Assembly: GCA_002337605.1 (NCBI GenBank)
Contig: DDGL01000003.1
Location: forward strand, 187,063-251,062
Length of the DNA: 64,000 nt
From: Flavobacteriaceae bacterium UBA1903
GTDB taxonomy: Bacteria; Bacteroidota; Bacteroidia; Flavobacteriales; Flavobacteriaceae
Reading direction: 5' to 3'
In this document: piece after piece, positions 1-8,192 of the stretch
How the letters are laid out: each line of letters begins with the position of its first letter
Position numbering within the stretch: position 1 is the stretch's first letter
Made by a program: the position numbers and the translations under genes
Notes under the pieces: generated by a model
Told to the model about the DNA's origin: nothing
What the model saw: only the letters and a program-made list of their open reading frames with translations
Databases searched by the model: none

Positions 1-177
1 GTACTGTGAAAAGTATAAATATACTAAATCAAAGCACATGCAGGTCTTACTGTTTACTGAATAAAATGCATAGCATTGAAGTCTTATCATTTTTTTCACA
101 TAAAAGAGTTCCACAAATGGCATTTTTTTGCGATATTTAGGTCATTAACAGAAAGTAATTAATAAAACCTAAGTAAT

Positions 178-498
178 ATGTTTGAACTAAAGAAAAAAAA
201 CGATCAATACCATTTTGTATTAAAGGCTGGGAACGGACAAGTAATCCTTTCAAGCGAAATGTACAACTCAAAAGCAGCCGCGACTAACGGAATTGCATCT
301 GTACAAAAAAATTGCGGAGACGATGCCCGCTATGAGAAAAAAACTGCTAAGAATGGAAAATTTCATTTTAATGTGAAAGCTTCTAACGGTCAGGTAATTG
401 GTAGTAGCCAAATGTATGCTGCAGAGTCCGGGTTAAATAACGGAATTGAGTCTGTAAAGAAAAATGCTCCAGGAGCCGAAATTAAAGAAGTTGAGTAA
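178..498 (+). CDS. YegP-like DUF1508 tandem-repeat protein
   Basis: Small, probably cytoplasmic protein of 106 residues built from two copies of the DUF1508 (YegP) unit. The first is at about residues 1-48 and the second at about 55-102. Each contains a strand ending in NGQVI followed by SSxMY and a short helix ending in NGI-S-V-KN. This pattern is diagnostic of the family. Its biochemical role is unknown; family members are small stable folds often found in environmental bacteria. The gene stands alone. It is followed after three bases by a dispersed repeat and then by a bidirectional terminator shared with the convergent aldolase gene. Family assignment is firm, function is open. Confidence 0.9.
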   Translation: MFELKKKNDQYHFVLKAGNGQVILSSEMYNSKAAATNGIASVQKNCGDDARYEKKTAKNGKFHFNVKASNGQVIGSSQMYAAESGLNNGIESVKKNAPGAEIKEVE

Positions 499-500
499 TG

Positions 501-556
501 CTTCGATACAATCCCGCCTTATTGTCGGGATCACTCATCAGCCTTGTTGCTGAAGT
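501..556 (+). repeat. Dispersed stem-loop repeat, copy A
   Basis: A roughly 55-base element begins three bases after the yegP-like stop codon. Its core reads CTTCGATACAATCC then a short loop and TTGTCGGGATCACTCA. ATCCCG and CGGGAT pair in a six-base stem. A close copy lies on the minus strand at 19918-19973, again directly after a stop codon. It is probably a miniature intergenic repeat of the kind common in flavobacteria. Confidence 0.7.
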
Positions 557-562
557 TTATTT

Positions 563-594
563 AAAAAAACACACTTATATAAGTGTGTTTTTTT
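563..594. terminator. Bidirectional terminator between yegP-like gene and ltaE
   Basis: A perfect palindrome: a run of A, then CACACTTATA, its complement and a run of T. It gives a strong hairpin with a U-tract on both strands. It serves the convergent genes on either side and overlaps the last two bases of the aldolase stop codon. Confidence 0.9.
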
Positions 595-1615
595 ATGCAT
601 AGTTTTTTAATACGGAAAGAAATTTGTCGTGCATAGTGTTAGTATAATCCAGATGTGTTACAACCCGTAATTTCCCCTGCCCCATATTGCTGATCCGAAT
701 TTGTTGATTTTCTAAATCGGTCATAAATTTTTCTTCATTAACTCCTTCAGCAAGGTAAAAAATAACAATATTAGTCTCGGTACGTTCAACTTTTGAAACA
801 TAGGGTGCATGAGACAAAACATCTGCTATATTCAATGCCTTTTTATGATCTTCAGCTAGACGGTCAACATTATTATCTAACGCAAATAAACCAGCTGCTG
901 CCATAAAACCTACTTGTCGCATCCCGCCACCCAGTATTTTACGAACGCGGATAGCGTTTTTCATTAGTTCAGATGTTCCCGCCAGCACAGTTCCCAGCGG
1001 AGTTCCCAGACCTTTGCTAAAACACAACGTAACCGTATCAAACATTTTTCCATACCGTTTCGGGTCTTCGCCAGTGGCAACCAGAGCGTTCATTAATCGA
1101 GCACCGTCTAAATGAAATCCAAGTTTATGGGTATCGCAAACTTCTTTTATCTTTTCAATTTCAGCAAGATCGTAACAGGCACCGCCGCCTTTGTTGGTCG
1201 TATTTTCCAGACAGACTAAAGACGTTAACGGGCTGTGATAAAAATCTGGCGGATTGATACTTTCGCGAACTTGTTGCGCTGTAATCATCCCTCTATCTCC
1301 GTCTACTAACTTACAAGAAACCCCGCTGTTAAAGGAAACGCCGCCGCCTTCGTAATTATATACATGGGCCCATTTATCGCAAATTAATTGTTCTCCGGGC
1401 TGGGTATGTAATTTTATTGCGGCTTGGTTCGCCATACTACCTGTAGGAAAAAACAGGGCTTCGTCCATTCCGAGGAAATCTGCCACGCGCCTTTCCAATT
1501 CGTTTACTGTTGGGTCTTCCTTATATACATCGTCGCCTGTTTGTGCGTTCATAATAGCCTGTAACATTCCTTCCGTAGGTTTTGTTACGGTATCGCTTCG
1601 TAAATCGATTGTCAT
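593..1615 (-). CDS. ltaE: Low-specificity L-threonine aldolase
   Basis: PLP enzyme of fold type I that cleaves L-threonine (and allo-threonine) to glycine and acetaldehyde in the cytoplasm. The N-terminus IDLRSDTVTKPT and the segment DDVYKEDPTVNELE are typical of the beta-eliminating lyase / threonine aldolase family. FHLDGARLMNA carries the Asp that contacts the PLP ring nitrogen, and CFSKGLGTPLG carries the Schiff-base lysine. The 340-residue length is normal. The first ATG is followed at once by the conserved IDLRSDT, so the start is secure. Single gene, with an overlapping hairpin at its 3' end. Confidence 0.95.
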   Translation of the reverse strand: MTIDLRSDTVTKPTEGMLQAIMNAQTGDDVYKEDPTVNELERRVADFLGMDEALFFPTGSMANQAAIKLHTQPGEQLICDKWAHVYNYEGGGVSFNSGVSCKLVDGDRGMITAQQVRESINPPDFYHSPLTSLVCLENTTNKGGGACYDLAEIEKIKEVCDTHKLGFHLDGARLMNALVATGEDPKRYGKMFDTVTLCFSKGLGTPLGTVLAGTSELMKNAIRVRKILGGGMRQVGFMAAAGLFALDNNVDRLAEDHKKALNIADVLSHAPYVSKVERTETNIVIFYLAEGVNEEKFMTDLENQQIRISNMGQGKLRVVTHLDYTNTMHDKFLSVLKNYA

Positions 1616-1651
1616 ATTGATTTTAATTCTGTGTTTAACGGTATGCTTTTT

Positions 1652-2275
1652 TTACATACGTCTGTAATTTACACTTGCTTCCAGTTCCACAATAACTTTG
1701 TCCAACATGGCTTCCATACTTGTTACTGCAAGACCTTTATTGTAGTCGTAATTAATATTTTTTTCGCGTGCTTCATTGGTTAAATCGAAGGGCTTAAATT
1801 CCTGCATCCCTTCTGTAGCTTCTTCCACGAACCTGTATTTTCTGTGGCAGTCTTTAATTTCAGTTCGCTGCAAAGGACCTCCTTCCCGTCCTGCAATTTC
1901 ATAGGGTTTTACCTTGTTTTGTTGAAGTGCCTCCACGTGTTCCTGAAAAAATTCAAAAAGTTCATTAGAAGAAAGCGCTACCGAAGCAAACATACCACAG
2001 TTGTCAATTTTCTTAATCATAGTTTCTTCATTTTCCATCCAGACTACGTACGCAGCAGCATAGGTTCCCTGAGAAACACAGCGAGAACCATCTGGCATCA
2101 CAAACATTTTTGTTTCTCCATTGCAATACCGCATCGTGGTAAAATAATTATCTATGTTTCGGCTTTCAAGTTTTGTGGTAAAATCTGCTACTTGTGCTTC
2201 TACCGAAGCCATGTCTTTTTGCGCTACCACGGTGTAACAAAAAAACAGTACAAAAAGTGAGGTAAGTGTTTTCAT
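1652..2275 (-). CDS. Secreted protein of unknown function
   Basis: I do not recognise a family. The ATG at 2275 is preferred over one 33 bases upstream because it starts a clean signal peptide (MKTLTSLFVLFFCYTVVAQ). The mature protein, about 188 residues, is probably periplasmic. It is acidic and helical-looking, contains four cysteines (YCNG, RCVS, NCGM, DCHR) and ends with a possible helical segment. It follows the metalloprotease gene on the same strand with a 33-base gap, so the two may be co-transcribed. An export partner or accessory of the protease is possible but not shown. Confidence 0.75.
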   Translation of the reverse strand: MKTLTSLFVLFFCYTVVAQKDMASVEAQVADFTTKLESRNIDNYFTTMRYCNGETKMFVMPDGSRCVSQGTYAAAYVVWMENEETMIKKIDNCGMFASVALSSNELFEFFQEHVEALQQNKVKPYEIAGREGGPLQRTEIKDCHRKYRFVEEATEGMQEFKPFDLTNEAREKNINYDYNKGLAVTSMEAMLDKVIVELEASVNYRRM

Positions 2276-2308
2276 TGCTTTAAGGTTTAGTGTTATAAAT
2301 GTACACAA

Positions 2309-4717
2309 TTAATCATTTGGTACAACGCACTCAAAACTTCCAATGGGACTTCCATCCGGGATGGTGGGAGTTGAGAATTGCTTGAAGTTTTCTGGTTTTT
2401 CATAAAATTGTTTGATGTCCCGAAGCAATTGCTTTTCAAAGATATTGTCAGTTTTTAAATTTGAAGCAAAGTCCTCGATAGCCTTATTCGCAAACGCCTT
2501 GGTTTGCGTAATACTTTTACTGTGTAGCGCCAAATTCATTAAACGTTGCAAGTACACATGTTGAGTTGTTTGTTGTACTTCCTTTTTATATCTATCGTTC
2601 CCGGTTGAAGAAAATACAGCACTAGTAGTTTTTTGCAACACGTCTTCAATCCCCAAGGCTTTACCATCCAACGCTTTTTGCTGAATTAACCTGTTGGCCC
2701 TTTCTGGGTTTAGTAATAATTCTAAGGTCATATCGCTGGCAGTTGCTGCAGCTCCCAGAGCATCAAATGCAACCCCATTGTTACTCTTAAAACTCTCCCT
2801 GCTTCTGTTGTATCCGTATGCGCGTGGTGGAAATAATTCCAACTTGTCCTCAGGAATTGCTAAGGTTTCGACGCTAAGAGTTTCTAAAACAGCGTCCAGC
2901 GCTTTCTCTTGCGCTTTCTTTGGAAGGACTTCTTGGATACGTTGCTCATCACCCTTTACTGCATAATTATAATCCATGCCACCAACGAGTTTTACAGTAG
3001 CTTCGGTTTGAAAACGATGGTAAAAATACAGTGGCACAAACACATCTTCCAACACAGAGTAAGGTTCTCCTGTTTTAATATTATCTTCAGAAAAATTAGC
3101 AATGGCCTGGTTCCGAAGCTTTAACATTGCCTCCAACTCTTCCGAAGCATCTTTACCATTGTCCCATAAATGGGCTTTGGCATGAGCACCCCCTTGAGCT
3201 CTTGCATCGCTATCGGTTATATATCGCAATCCTTTCTTTTGTGCATTAGCTAAAATTTCATTTAGGTAAGAAGTCTCAGGAGTGTTTTCAGGCACATCAC
3301 TATAGCTATAGGCTACCGTCACTTTATCCCAATCGCCAATTCCTGTAGCATACGCATTACTAAAATCCACAGCGTTCCCTTTCAACGTTAGCGTAGGGTG
3401 TGGATAATCCATAACACTTGCTCTGTTGTTAGTACTGGCGGCAAAGTTATGTGCAAAACCCAGGGTATGCCCTACTTCATGCGCACTCAACTGCCTGATT
3501 CGTGCCAATGCCATTTCCAACATGGGCTGGTAATTATCGTCTCGTTCTGCAAAAGGTTTGTTGAGCAAAGCCTGAGCAATCATAAAATCCTGTCGGATTC
3601 GCAGACTTCCCAAACTTACATGGCCTTTGATTATTTCACCTGTTCTTGGATCTATCACACTACCCCCGTAACTCCAGCCTCGGGTGCTTCTATGCACCCA
3701 CTGTATCACATTGTAGCGCACATCCATAGGGTCTGCATCTGCTGGAAGCAATTTTACCTGAAAAGCGTTAGTATAACCAATAGCCTCAAAAGCCTGATTC
3801 CACCAACGGGCACCTTCTAATAAGGCAGAACGCACTGGCTCTGGTGTTCCTGGGTCCAGATAATATACAATTGGCTCTTTAGCTTCGCTTTTTGCTGCTG
3901 TCGGATTTTTCTTTTCCAGTCTGTGACGTGTAATAAAACGTTTGGTAAGCGGCTCCCAAATGGGAGTACTATAGTCCTGATAGGAAATTGAGAAAGAACC
4001 ACTGCGCGGATCGAATTTTCTGGGGGAATAAGCACTATCGGGCAGTTTCACAAAACTATGGTGCTGTATCACCGAAATTGAATTAGCATCTGGTGCAACA
4101 CTTCTAATGTTTCTTCCTGTTGGCTCCCCCACAAAGGTGAGCAATGCTTCAAACTCTGTATTATCGGGAAAGGATTTGGTGCGTTCCATCCAAAGAGAGT
4201 TTCGGGTTTTGTCAATTTTGTACGTTCCTTGTTTCCCGTCTTTTAACCTTTTGGCAACTCCATGTGCATCCTCCATTAAAAATGGGGTTAGGTCTATTAA
4301 ATAAGAATTGTTCACCGTATCTTTTACTTCAAAGCCAAAAAGTACTGACGTGGCAAAGGCTTCCGCAATAGATTTCTTTTCCAAAGCATTGTCGGTATTG
4401 GCTCGATAGTTCAGATTAGGCTGAAAAAGGAGTAATTTATGGCCGCTCTTCACAAATTTAACCACAGCCTGATCTCCTAATTGTCCGCGGTCTAATCCAA
4501 TATCATTGCTTCCCAATCCTGTACGGAGTGAATGTACATAGAGAAACTCTTCTTCTAATTTGTCTTTCGGAACTTCCAGGTAAATCTCTCCCTCGGCTTC
4601 AGAGTATTGAAAATTAAAATAGCCTTCAAACTGTTTAAGGTTTTTCTTTTTATCTAAAAACTGGGCGTTGGCTGCAAAGCCTCCGAAGAGAATTGCTAAA
4701 AGGAAAATATTTTTCAT
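2309..4717 (-). CDS. Secreted zinc metalloprotease (DUF5117/DUF4953 type)
   Basis: Large exported metzincin-like protease of 802 residues. It has a signal peptide (residues 1-18, ending in AANAQ). The N-terminal half, with the LRTGLGSNDIGLDRGQLG motif, matches the DUF5117/DUF5118 region of Bacteroidota proteases. The catalytic HEVGHTLGFAHNF at about residue 425 fits HExxHxxGxxH, with a following SVMDYP Met-turn. The C-terminal part is the DUF4953-like domain. Substrate is unknown. These proteins are common in Flavobacteriia and are presumed periplasmic or surface. It lies upstream of the small secreted protein at 1652-2275. Family assignment is firm, physiological role is not. Confidence 0.9.
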   Translation of the reverse strand: MKNIFLLAILFGGFAANAQFLDKKKNLKQFEGYFNFQYSEAEGEIYLEVPKDKLEEEFLYVHSLRTGLGSNDIGLDRGQLGDQAVVKFVKSGHKLLLFQPNLNYRANTDNALEKKSIAEAFATSVLFGFEVKDTVNNSYLIDLTPFLMEDAHGVAKRLKDGKQGTYKIDKTRNSLWMERTKSFPDNTEFEALLTFVGEPTGRNIRSVAPDANSISVIQHHSFVKLPDSAYSPRKFDPRSGSFSISYQDYSTPIWEPLTKRFITRHRLEKKNPTAAKSEAKEPIVYYLDPGTPEPVRSALLEGARWWNQAFEAIGYTNAFQVKLLPADADPMDVRYNVIQWVHRSTRGWSYGGSVIDPRTGEIIKGHVSLGSLRIRQDFMIAQALLNKPFAERDDNYQPMLEMALARIRQLSAHEVGHTLGFAHNFAASTNNRASVMDYPHPTLTLKGNAVDFSNAYATGIGDWDKVTVAYSYSDVPENTPETSYLNEILANAQKKGLRYITDSDARAQGGAHAKAHLWDNGKDASEELEAMLKLRNQAIANFSEDNIKTGEPYSVLEDVFVPLYFYHRFQTEATVKLVGGMDYNYAVKGDEQRIQEVLPKKAQEKALDAVLETLSVETLAIPEDKLELFPPRAYGYNRSRESFKSNNGVAFDALGAAATASDMTLELLLNPERANRLIQQKALDGKALGIEDVLQKTTSAVFSSTGNDRYKKEVQQTTQHVYLQRLMNLALHSKSITQTKAFANKAIEDFASNLKTDNIFEKQLLRDIKQFYEKPENFKQFSTPTIPDGSPIGSFECVVPND

Positions 4718-4897
4718 ACGCTGAACTTTGGAGGTAGTCTTAAATCTGAATAAAGCTACAAGCTATAAATATATAAAAAAGCATCCCTACCCCGCTCTAT
4801 CTTTATTTTTCTTTTTTCTGAATTGCAGAAGCCTTAATTTTACACTTCAATAAAACAATGGAGCACGGGACAAGATTTCCGCCTTCGCAGAAATGAC

Positions 4898-6005
4898 ATG
4901 ATTACAAACGAGCAACTCCAAGACCTTCGTGACCGCCTGGAAGCGTTAAGGCAATATCTTTGACGTAGCAGGAAAGCGCATTGAGATACAAAACGAAGAA
5001 GAAAAAACATTTGACCCCAATTTCTGGAATAATCCACAGGAAGCTGAAGCTTTTATGAAAACACTTCGGAATAAGAAGAAGTGGGTGGAAGATTATGAAA
5101 CCTCCGTCGCCTTGACTGATGACGCCGAAGTGATCTACGAATTTTTTAAAGAAGGCGAGGGCGAAGCAGAGAATGTGGAAATCCGTTATGGAAAAGCCCT
5201 GGAAGCTATTGAAGCCCTGGAGTTCCGGAATATGTTGAGTGAGGAAGGTGACGACCTTTCTGCAGTACTGCAAATTACCGCAGGTGCCGGAGGTACAGAA
5301 AGTTGTGACTGGGCGCAAATGCTCATGCGGATGTATTTAATGTGGGCCGAAAAAAATGGATTCAAAGTAAAAGAACTAAATTACCAGGCAGGCGATGTGG
5401 CAGGAATTAAAACGGTAACGTTAGAAATTGATGGCGATTTCGGATTTGGTTGGTTAAAAGGTGAAAATGGCGTGCACCGGTTGGTGCGTATTTCTCCGTT
5501 TGATAGCAATGCCAAGCGACATACGAGTTTTGCTAGTGTGTACGTGTATCCCCTGGCCGATGACACTATAGAAATAGACATCAATCCAGCCGATATAAAC
5601 TGGGACTTCGCGAGAAGCTCTGGTGCTGGTGGGCAAAATGTAAACAAAGTGGAGACCAAAGCAATTTTAACACACCACCCTTCAGGAATTGTGATTCACA
5701 ATTCTGAAACACGTAGCCAGTTAGAAAACCGTGAAAAAGCAATGCAAATGCTAAAGTCGCAGCTATATGAAATTGAACTCCGCAAACAACAGGAAAAACG
5801 TGCCGAGATCGAAGGCAATAAAATGGCGATCGAATGGGGTAGCCAGATCAGAAACTATGTGCTACACCCTTATAAATTAATAAAAGACGTGCGTACCCAA
5901 CACGAAACCGGGAATGTGGATGCTGTTTTGGACGGTTATCTGGATGAGTTTTTAAAGGCCTATTTAATGATGACCGGACAGGGAGAGAAGAGTGAAGAGT
6001 TATAA
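4898..6005 (+). CDS. prfB: Peptide chain release factor 2, with programmed +1 frameshift
   Basis: RF2 releases peptides at UGA and UAA codons. The reading starts at the ATG at 4898 and runs 21 codons to CTT TGA C (4958-4964), the classic autoregulatory slip site. A +1 shift at the in-frame UGA (4961-4963) joins the frame beginning at GAC 4962 and continues to 6005, giving 368 residues, the normal RF2 length. Visible motifs are the stop-recognition SPF (RISPFDSNAKRH) and the peptidyl-hydrolysis GGQ (SSGAGGQNVNKVE). Upstream of the slip site only AAGG is seen, a weak internal Shine-Dalgarno element farther from CTT than in E. coli. RF2 level should therefore control its own synthesis. Confidence 0.96.
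4956..4964 (+). promoter_or_regulatory. RF2 programmed +1 frameshift site
   Basis: TATCTTTGAC contains the slippery CTT, the in-frame UGA at 4961-4963 and the following C that gives a poor termination context. When RF2 is scarce the ribosome slips one base forward and completes prfB. Confidence 0.93.
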
Positions 6006-6052
6006 ATATTCAGGCATTAGGCATTAGAAACTAAGGAACATTTCAACATAAA

Positions 6053-6086
6053 AAAAGACCTTTTCAATCCAATGAAAAGGTCTTCT
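6053..6086 (-). terminator. Terminator of the rpsF-rpsR-rplI operon
   Basis: AAGACCTTTTCA pairs with TGAAAAGGTCTT around a six-base loop. On the minus strand it is followed by a run of T, so it ends the ribosomal operon. It also lies downstream of the convergent prfB. Confidence 0.88.
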
Positions 6087-6109
6087 TGGTTATTGTATTT
6101 CGGTAAAGC

Positions 6110-6565
6110 TTACTTTGCTTCAGCTACTACGTCGAATGTAAACGTTTCGATCACTTCTCTGTGGAAACGGATGGTTGCCTCATACTGTCCGGTACGCTTA
6201 ATGGCACCACCAGCAATAGAAATGTATTTCTTATCGATAGAAACACCTTCGTTTTCCAAAGCTGCAGCTAAATCTGCATTGGTAACAGAACCGAATAACT
6301 TATCGGCTTCACCAGTTTTAGCAGTAATTTTAAACTCTACTAATTTGCTTAATGCATCTGCTTCTTTCTGAGCGTTTTCAATTACACTTTTTTCTTTATA
6401 GGCACGTTGCTTCAACGTTTCTGCCAATACTTTTCTCGCTGAAGGAGTGGCCAATACAGCTGCTCCATTAGGGATTAAGTAGTTTCTTCCGTACCCGTTT
6501 TTTACAGTAACAACGTCATCTGTAAACCCTAGGTGCTCTACGTCTTTCTTTAATATCAATTCCAT
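6110..6565 (-). CDS. rplI: 50S ribosomal protein L9
   Basis: Binds 23S rRNA near the L1 stalk and helps keep reading frame. The start MELILKKDVEHLG and the signature GYGRNYLIPNGAAVLAT are typical of L9 (the family pattern is GYaRNyLiPkglA). The connecting helix and the C-terminal domain are present, and 151 residues is normal. It is the last gene of the rpsF-rpsR-rplI operon, 14 bases after rpsR, with a strong terminator behind it. Confidence 0.97.
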   Translation of the reverse strand: MELILKKDVEHLGFTDDVVTVKNGYGRNYLIPNGAAVLATPSARKVLAETLKQRAYKEKSVIENAQKEADALSKLVEFKITAKTGEADKLFGSVTNADLAAALENEGVSIDKKYISIAGGAIKRTGQYEATIRFHREVIETFTFDVVAEAK

Positions 6566-6579
6566 GGTTGTCCTGTTTT

Positions 6580-6876
6580 CTATTTATATAAATCGGTTAC
6601 ATATGGCATCAAAGCTAAGTGACGTGCTCTTTTTACAGCCACGGCTACTTTACGTTGATACTTTAAAGAAGTTCCCGTTAAACGACGTGGTAACAATTTA
6701 CCTTGTTCGTTAACAAAACCTGCCAGCCAGTCTGCATCTTTGTAATCTACATACTTGATACCAGACTTTTTAAAACGACAGTATTTCTTCGCTTTGCTCG
6801 TTTCTATGTTAAGCGGAGTAAGATACCTGATCTCTCCGTCTTTTTTTCCTTTTGCTTGCTGCTGTAATGTTGCCAT
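6580..6876 (-). CDS. rpsR: 30S ribosomal protein S18
   Basis: Small-subunit platform protein that binds with S6. The central region KYCRFKKSGIKYVDYKDADWL and the C-terminal RRLTGTSLKYQRKVAVAVKRARHLALMPY are typical of S18. The N-terminal 20 residues are a variable basic extension. It lies between rpsF (3-base gap) and rplI, the conserved order, consistent with tight co-translation of S6 and S18. Confidence 0.97.
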   Translation of the reverse strand: MATLQQQAKGKKDGEIRYLTPLNIETSKAKKYCRFKKSGIKYVDYKDADWLAGFVNEQGKLLPRRLTGTSLKYQRKVAVAVKRARHLALMPYVTDLYK

Positions 6877-6879
6877 AGC

Positions 6880-7227
6880 TTATGCGTTTTGTTTTTGTTT
6901 CTTGTTACGTGCTCTTCTTCTCTCTGCCCAAGAAATTGCATGCTTGTCCAGACTCACAGTAAGGTAACGCATAATGCGCTCGTCACGTCTAAATTCTACC
7001 TCCAGGGCGTTGATAGCCTCTCCGGTTACAGTGTACTCAAATAAATGGTAAAAACCACTTTTTTTGTGTTGGATAGCGTAGGCCAATTTCTTTAGCCCCC
7101 AGTCCTCTTTCGATATCATCTTAGCACCTTTAGAAACAAGAATATCTTCGTATTTCTTTACTGTTTCCTTTATCTGTTCTTCAGATAAAACGGGATTCAA
7201 GATGAAAACAGTTTCGTAATGATTCAT
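6880..7227 (-). CDS. rpsF: 30S ribosomal protein S6
   Basis: Binds 16S rRNA and S18 in the platform of the small subunit. The start MNHYETVFILNPVLSEEQI and the motif DWGLKKLAYAIQHKKSGFYHLFEY are diagnostic. The 115-residue length is normal. First gene of the rpsF-rpsR-rplI operon; a strong Bacteroidota promoter lies about 55 bases upstream of its ATG. In many bacteria ssb or priB sits in this operon; here it does not. Confidence 0.97.
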   Translation of the reverse strand: MNHYETVFILNPVLSEEQIKETVKKYEDILVSKGAKMISKEDWGLKKLAYAIQHKKSGFYHLFEYTVTGEAINALEVEFRRDERIMRYLTVSLDKHAISWAERRRARNKKQKQNA

Positions 7228-7280
7228 AAAAAATCTAGTATTTATTTTAATAACTCACTAGCACCCTGCTAATGAGCGTG

Positions 7281-7311
7281 CAAAAATAGTACTTTTCCCA
7301 AGAATAACAAA
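7281..7311 (-). promoter_or_regulatory. Bacteroidota-type promoter of rpsF operon
   Basis: Minus strand TTTG (7308-7311), exactly 19 bases, then TATTTTTG (7281-7288). This matches the -33 / -7 consensus of the Bacteroidota primary sigma factor. Initiation would be near 7272, giving a leader of about 45 bases to rpsF. Confidence 0.8.
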
Positions 7312-7478
7312 CCATTGTAATATCTATTTTGAAAAATCACTAAAATTTATCCCTCTCTTAAATTGTAAGTATATTCTTACTCAAATAGTTAAAATGTAAA
7401 TATTAGGGGATAAAAGTTAAAAAAAACTACCATTCGTCGATATTTTTTAATATACTTGTAGACCAAATTGATTCAACC

Positions 7479-8192
7479 GTGGAGAAACCTATCTTAAAAT
7501 GTGCCATCGTAGATGATTCTACCTTACAGCGACTTTCGATTGTAAAGTTAATTGAGAATCACCCATCATTAGACCTCGTAGCAGAGTATAATAATGCTAT
7601 TGAGGCCAAAATGGGGCTTGCCACTACAGAAATAGACCTTATTTTTTTAGACATTGAAATGCCTATCCTATCAGGTTTTGATCTGCTAGACGACCTTACC
7701 CACAAACCACAGATTATATTTGTTACGGGTAAAACAAAATATGCGTTTAAAGCTTTTGACTACGACGCCGTAGACTATCTTAGAAAACCTATTTCTAAGG
7801 ATCGCTTCTTAAATGCTGTGCATAAAGCTATCACTAACTTTAAGTTGAAGAATGACGATGGCTTTGACGAGGAAGATTTCATCTTTGTTAAAAGTAACTT
7901 GAAAAAAAGAAAGGTTTTCTTAAACGAACTACGTTACATTGAAGCACTGGGAGATTATGTAAAGCTAGTGACTGAACATGACGCACTCGTTGTACTTTCT
8001 ACTATGAAAGCTTTTGAAAGCCTATTACCCTCAGAACGATTTTTACGCATCCACAAATCGTATATCGTAAATCTGGAAAAGGTTGAAAAGTATAATAGTA
8101 AAGTGATTGAACTTGATAAAGAACAACTCCCGCTAAGTAGGAACCGAAAATCTGAACTGGTTGAAGCACTTGCCGCTACTATGCGCGCCTAA
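7479..8192 (+). CDS. LytTR-family response regulator
   Basis: DNA-binding response regulator of 237 residues. The N-terminal receiver (residues 5-125) has the acidic pocket VDDS (D12, D13), the phosphoacceptor D58 in LIFLDIEMP, the switch Thr in FVTGKT and the KPI lysine. The C-terminal part (about 140-235) is a LytTR domain, with FIFVKSNLKKRKV, YIEALGDYVKLVT, FLRIHKSYIVNL and LPLSRN. The start is GTG at 7479. No sensor kinase is adjacent; in Bacteroidota such regulators usually pair with 7TM or YpdA-like kinases encoded nearby or elsewhere. Its stop codon overlaps the convergent priA stop by four bases. Target genes cannot be inferred. Confidence 0.93.
   Translation: MEKPILKCAIVDDSTLQRLSIVKLIENHPSLDLVAEYNNAIEAKMGLATTEIDLIFLDIEMPILSGFDLLDDLTHKPQIIFVTGKTKYAFKAFDYDAVDYLRKPISKDRFLNAVHKAITNFKLKNDDGFDEEDFIFVKSNLKKRKVFLNELRYIEALGDYVKLVTEHDALVVLSTMKAFESLLPSERFLRIHKSYIVNLEKVEKYNSKVIELDKEQLPLSRNRKSELVEALAATMRA

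Noticed and set aside
3398..3820. Long plus-strand frame opposite the metalloprotease
   Set aside because: Antisense to the zinc-site region; no independent support.
4902..5318. Open frame on the minus strand opposite prfB
   Set aside because: It mirrors the frame-shifted prfB coding region; the plus strand has full RF2 homology.
6011..6030. GCATTAG doubled after prfB
   Set aside because: Two short copies only; too small to interpret.
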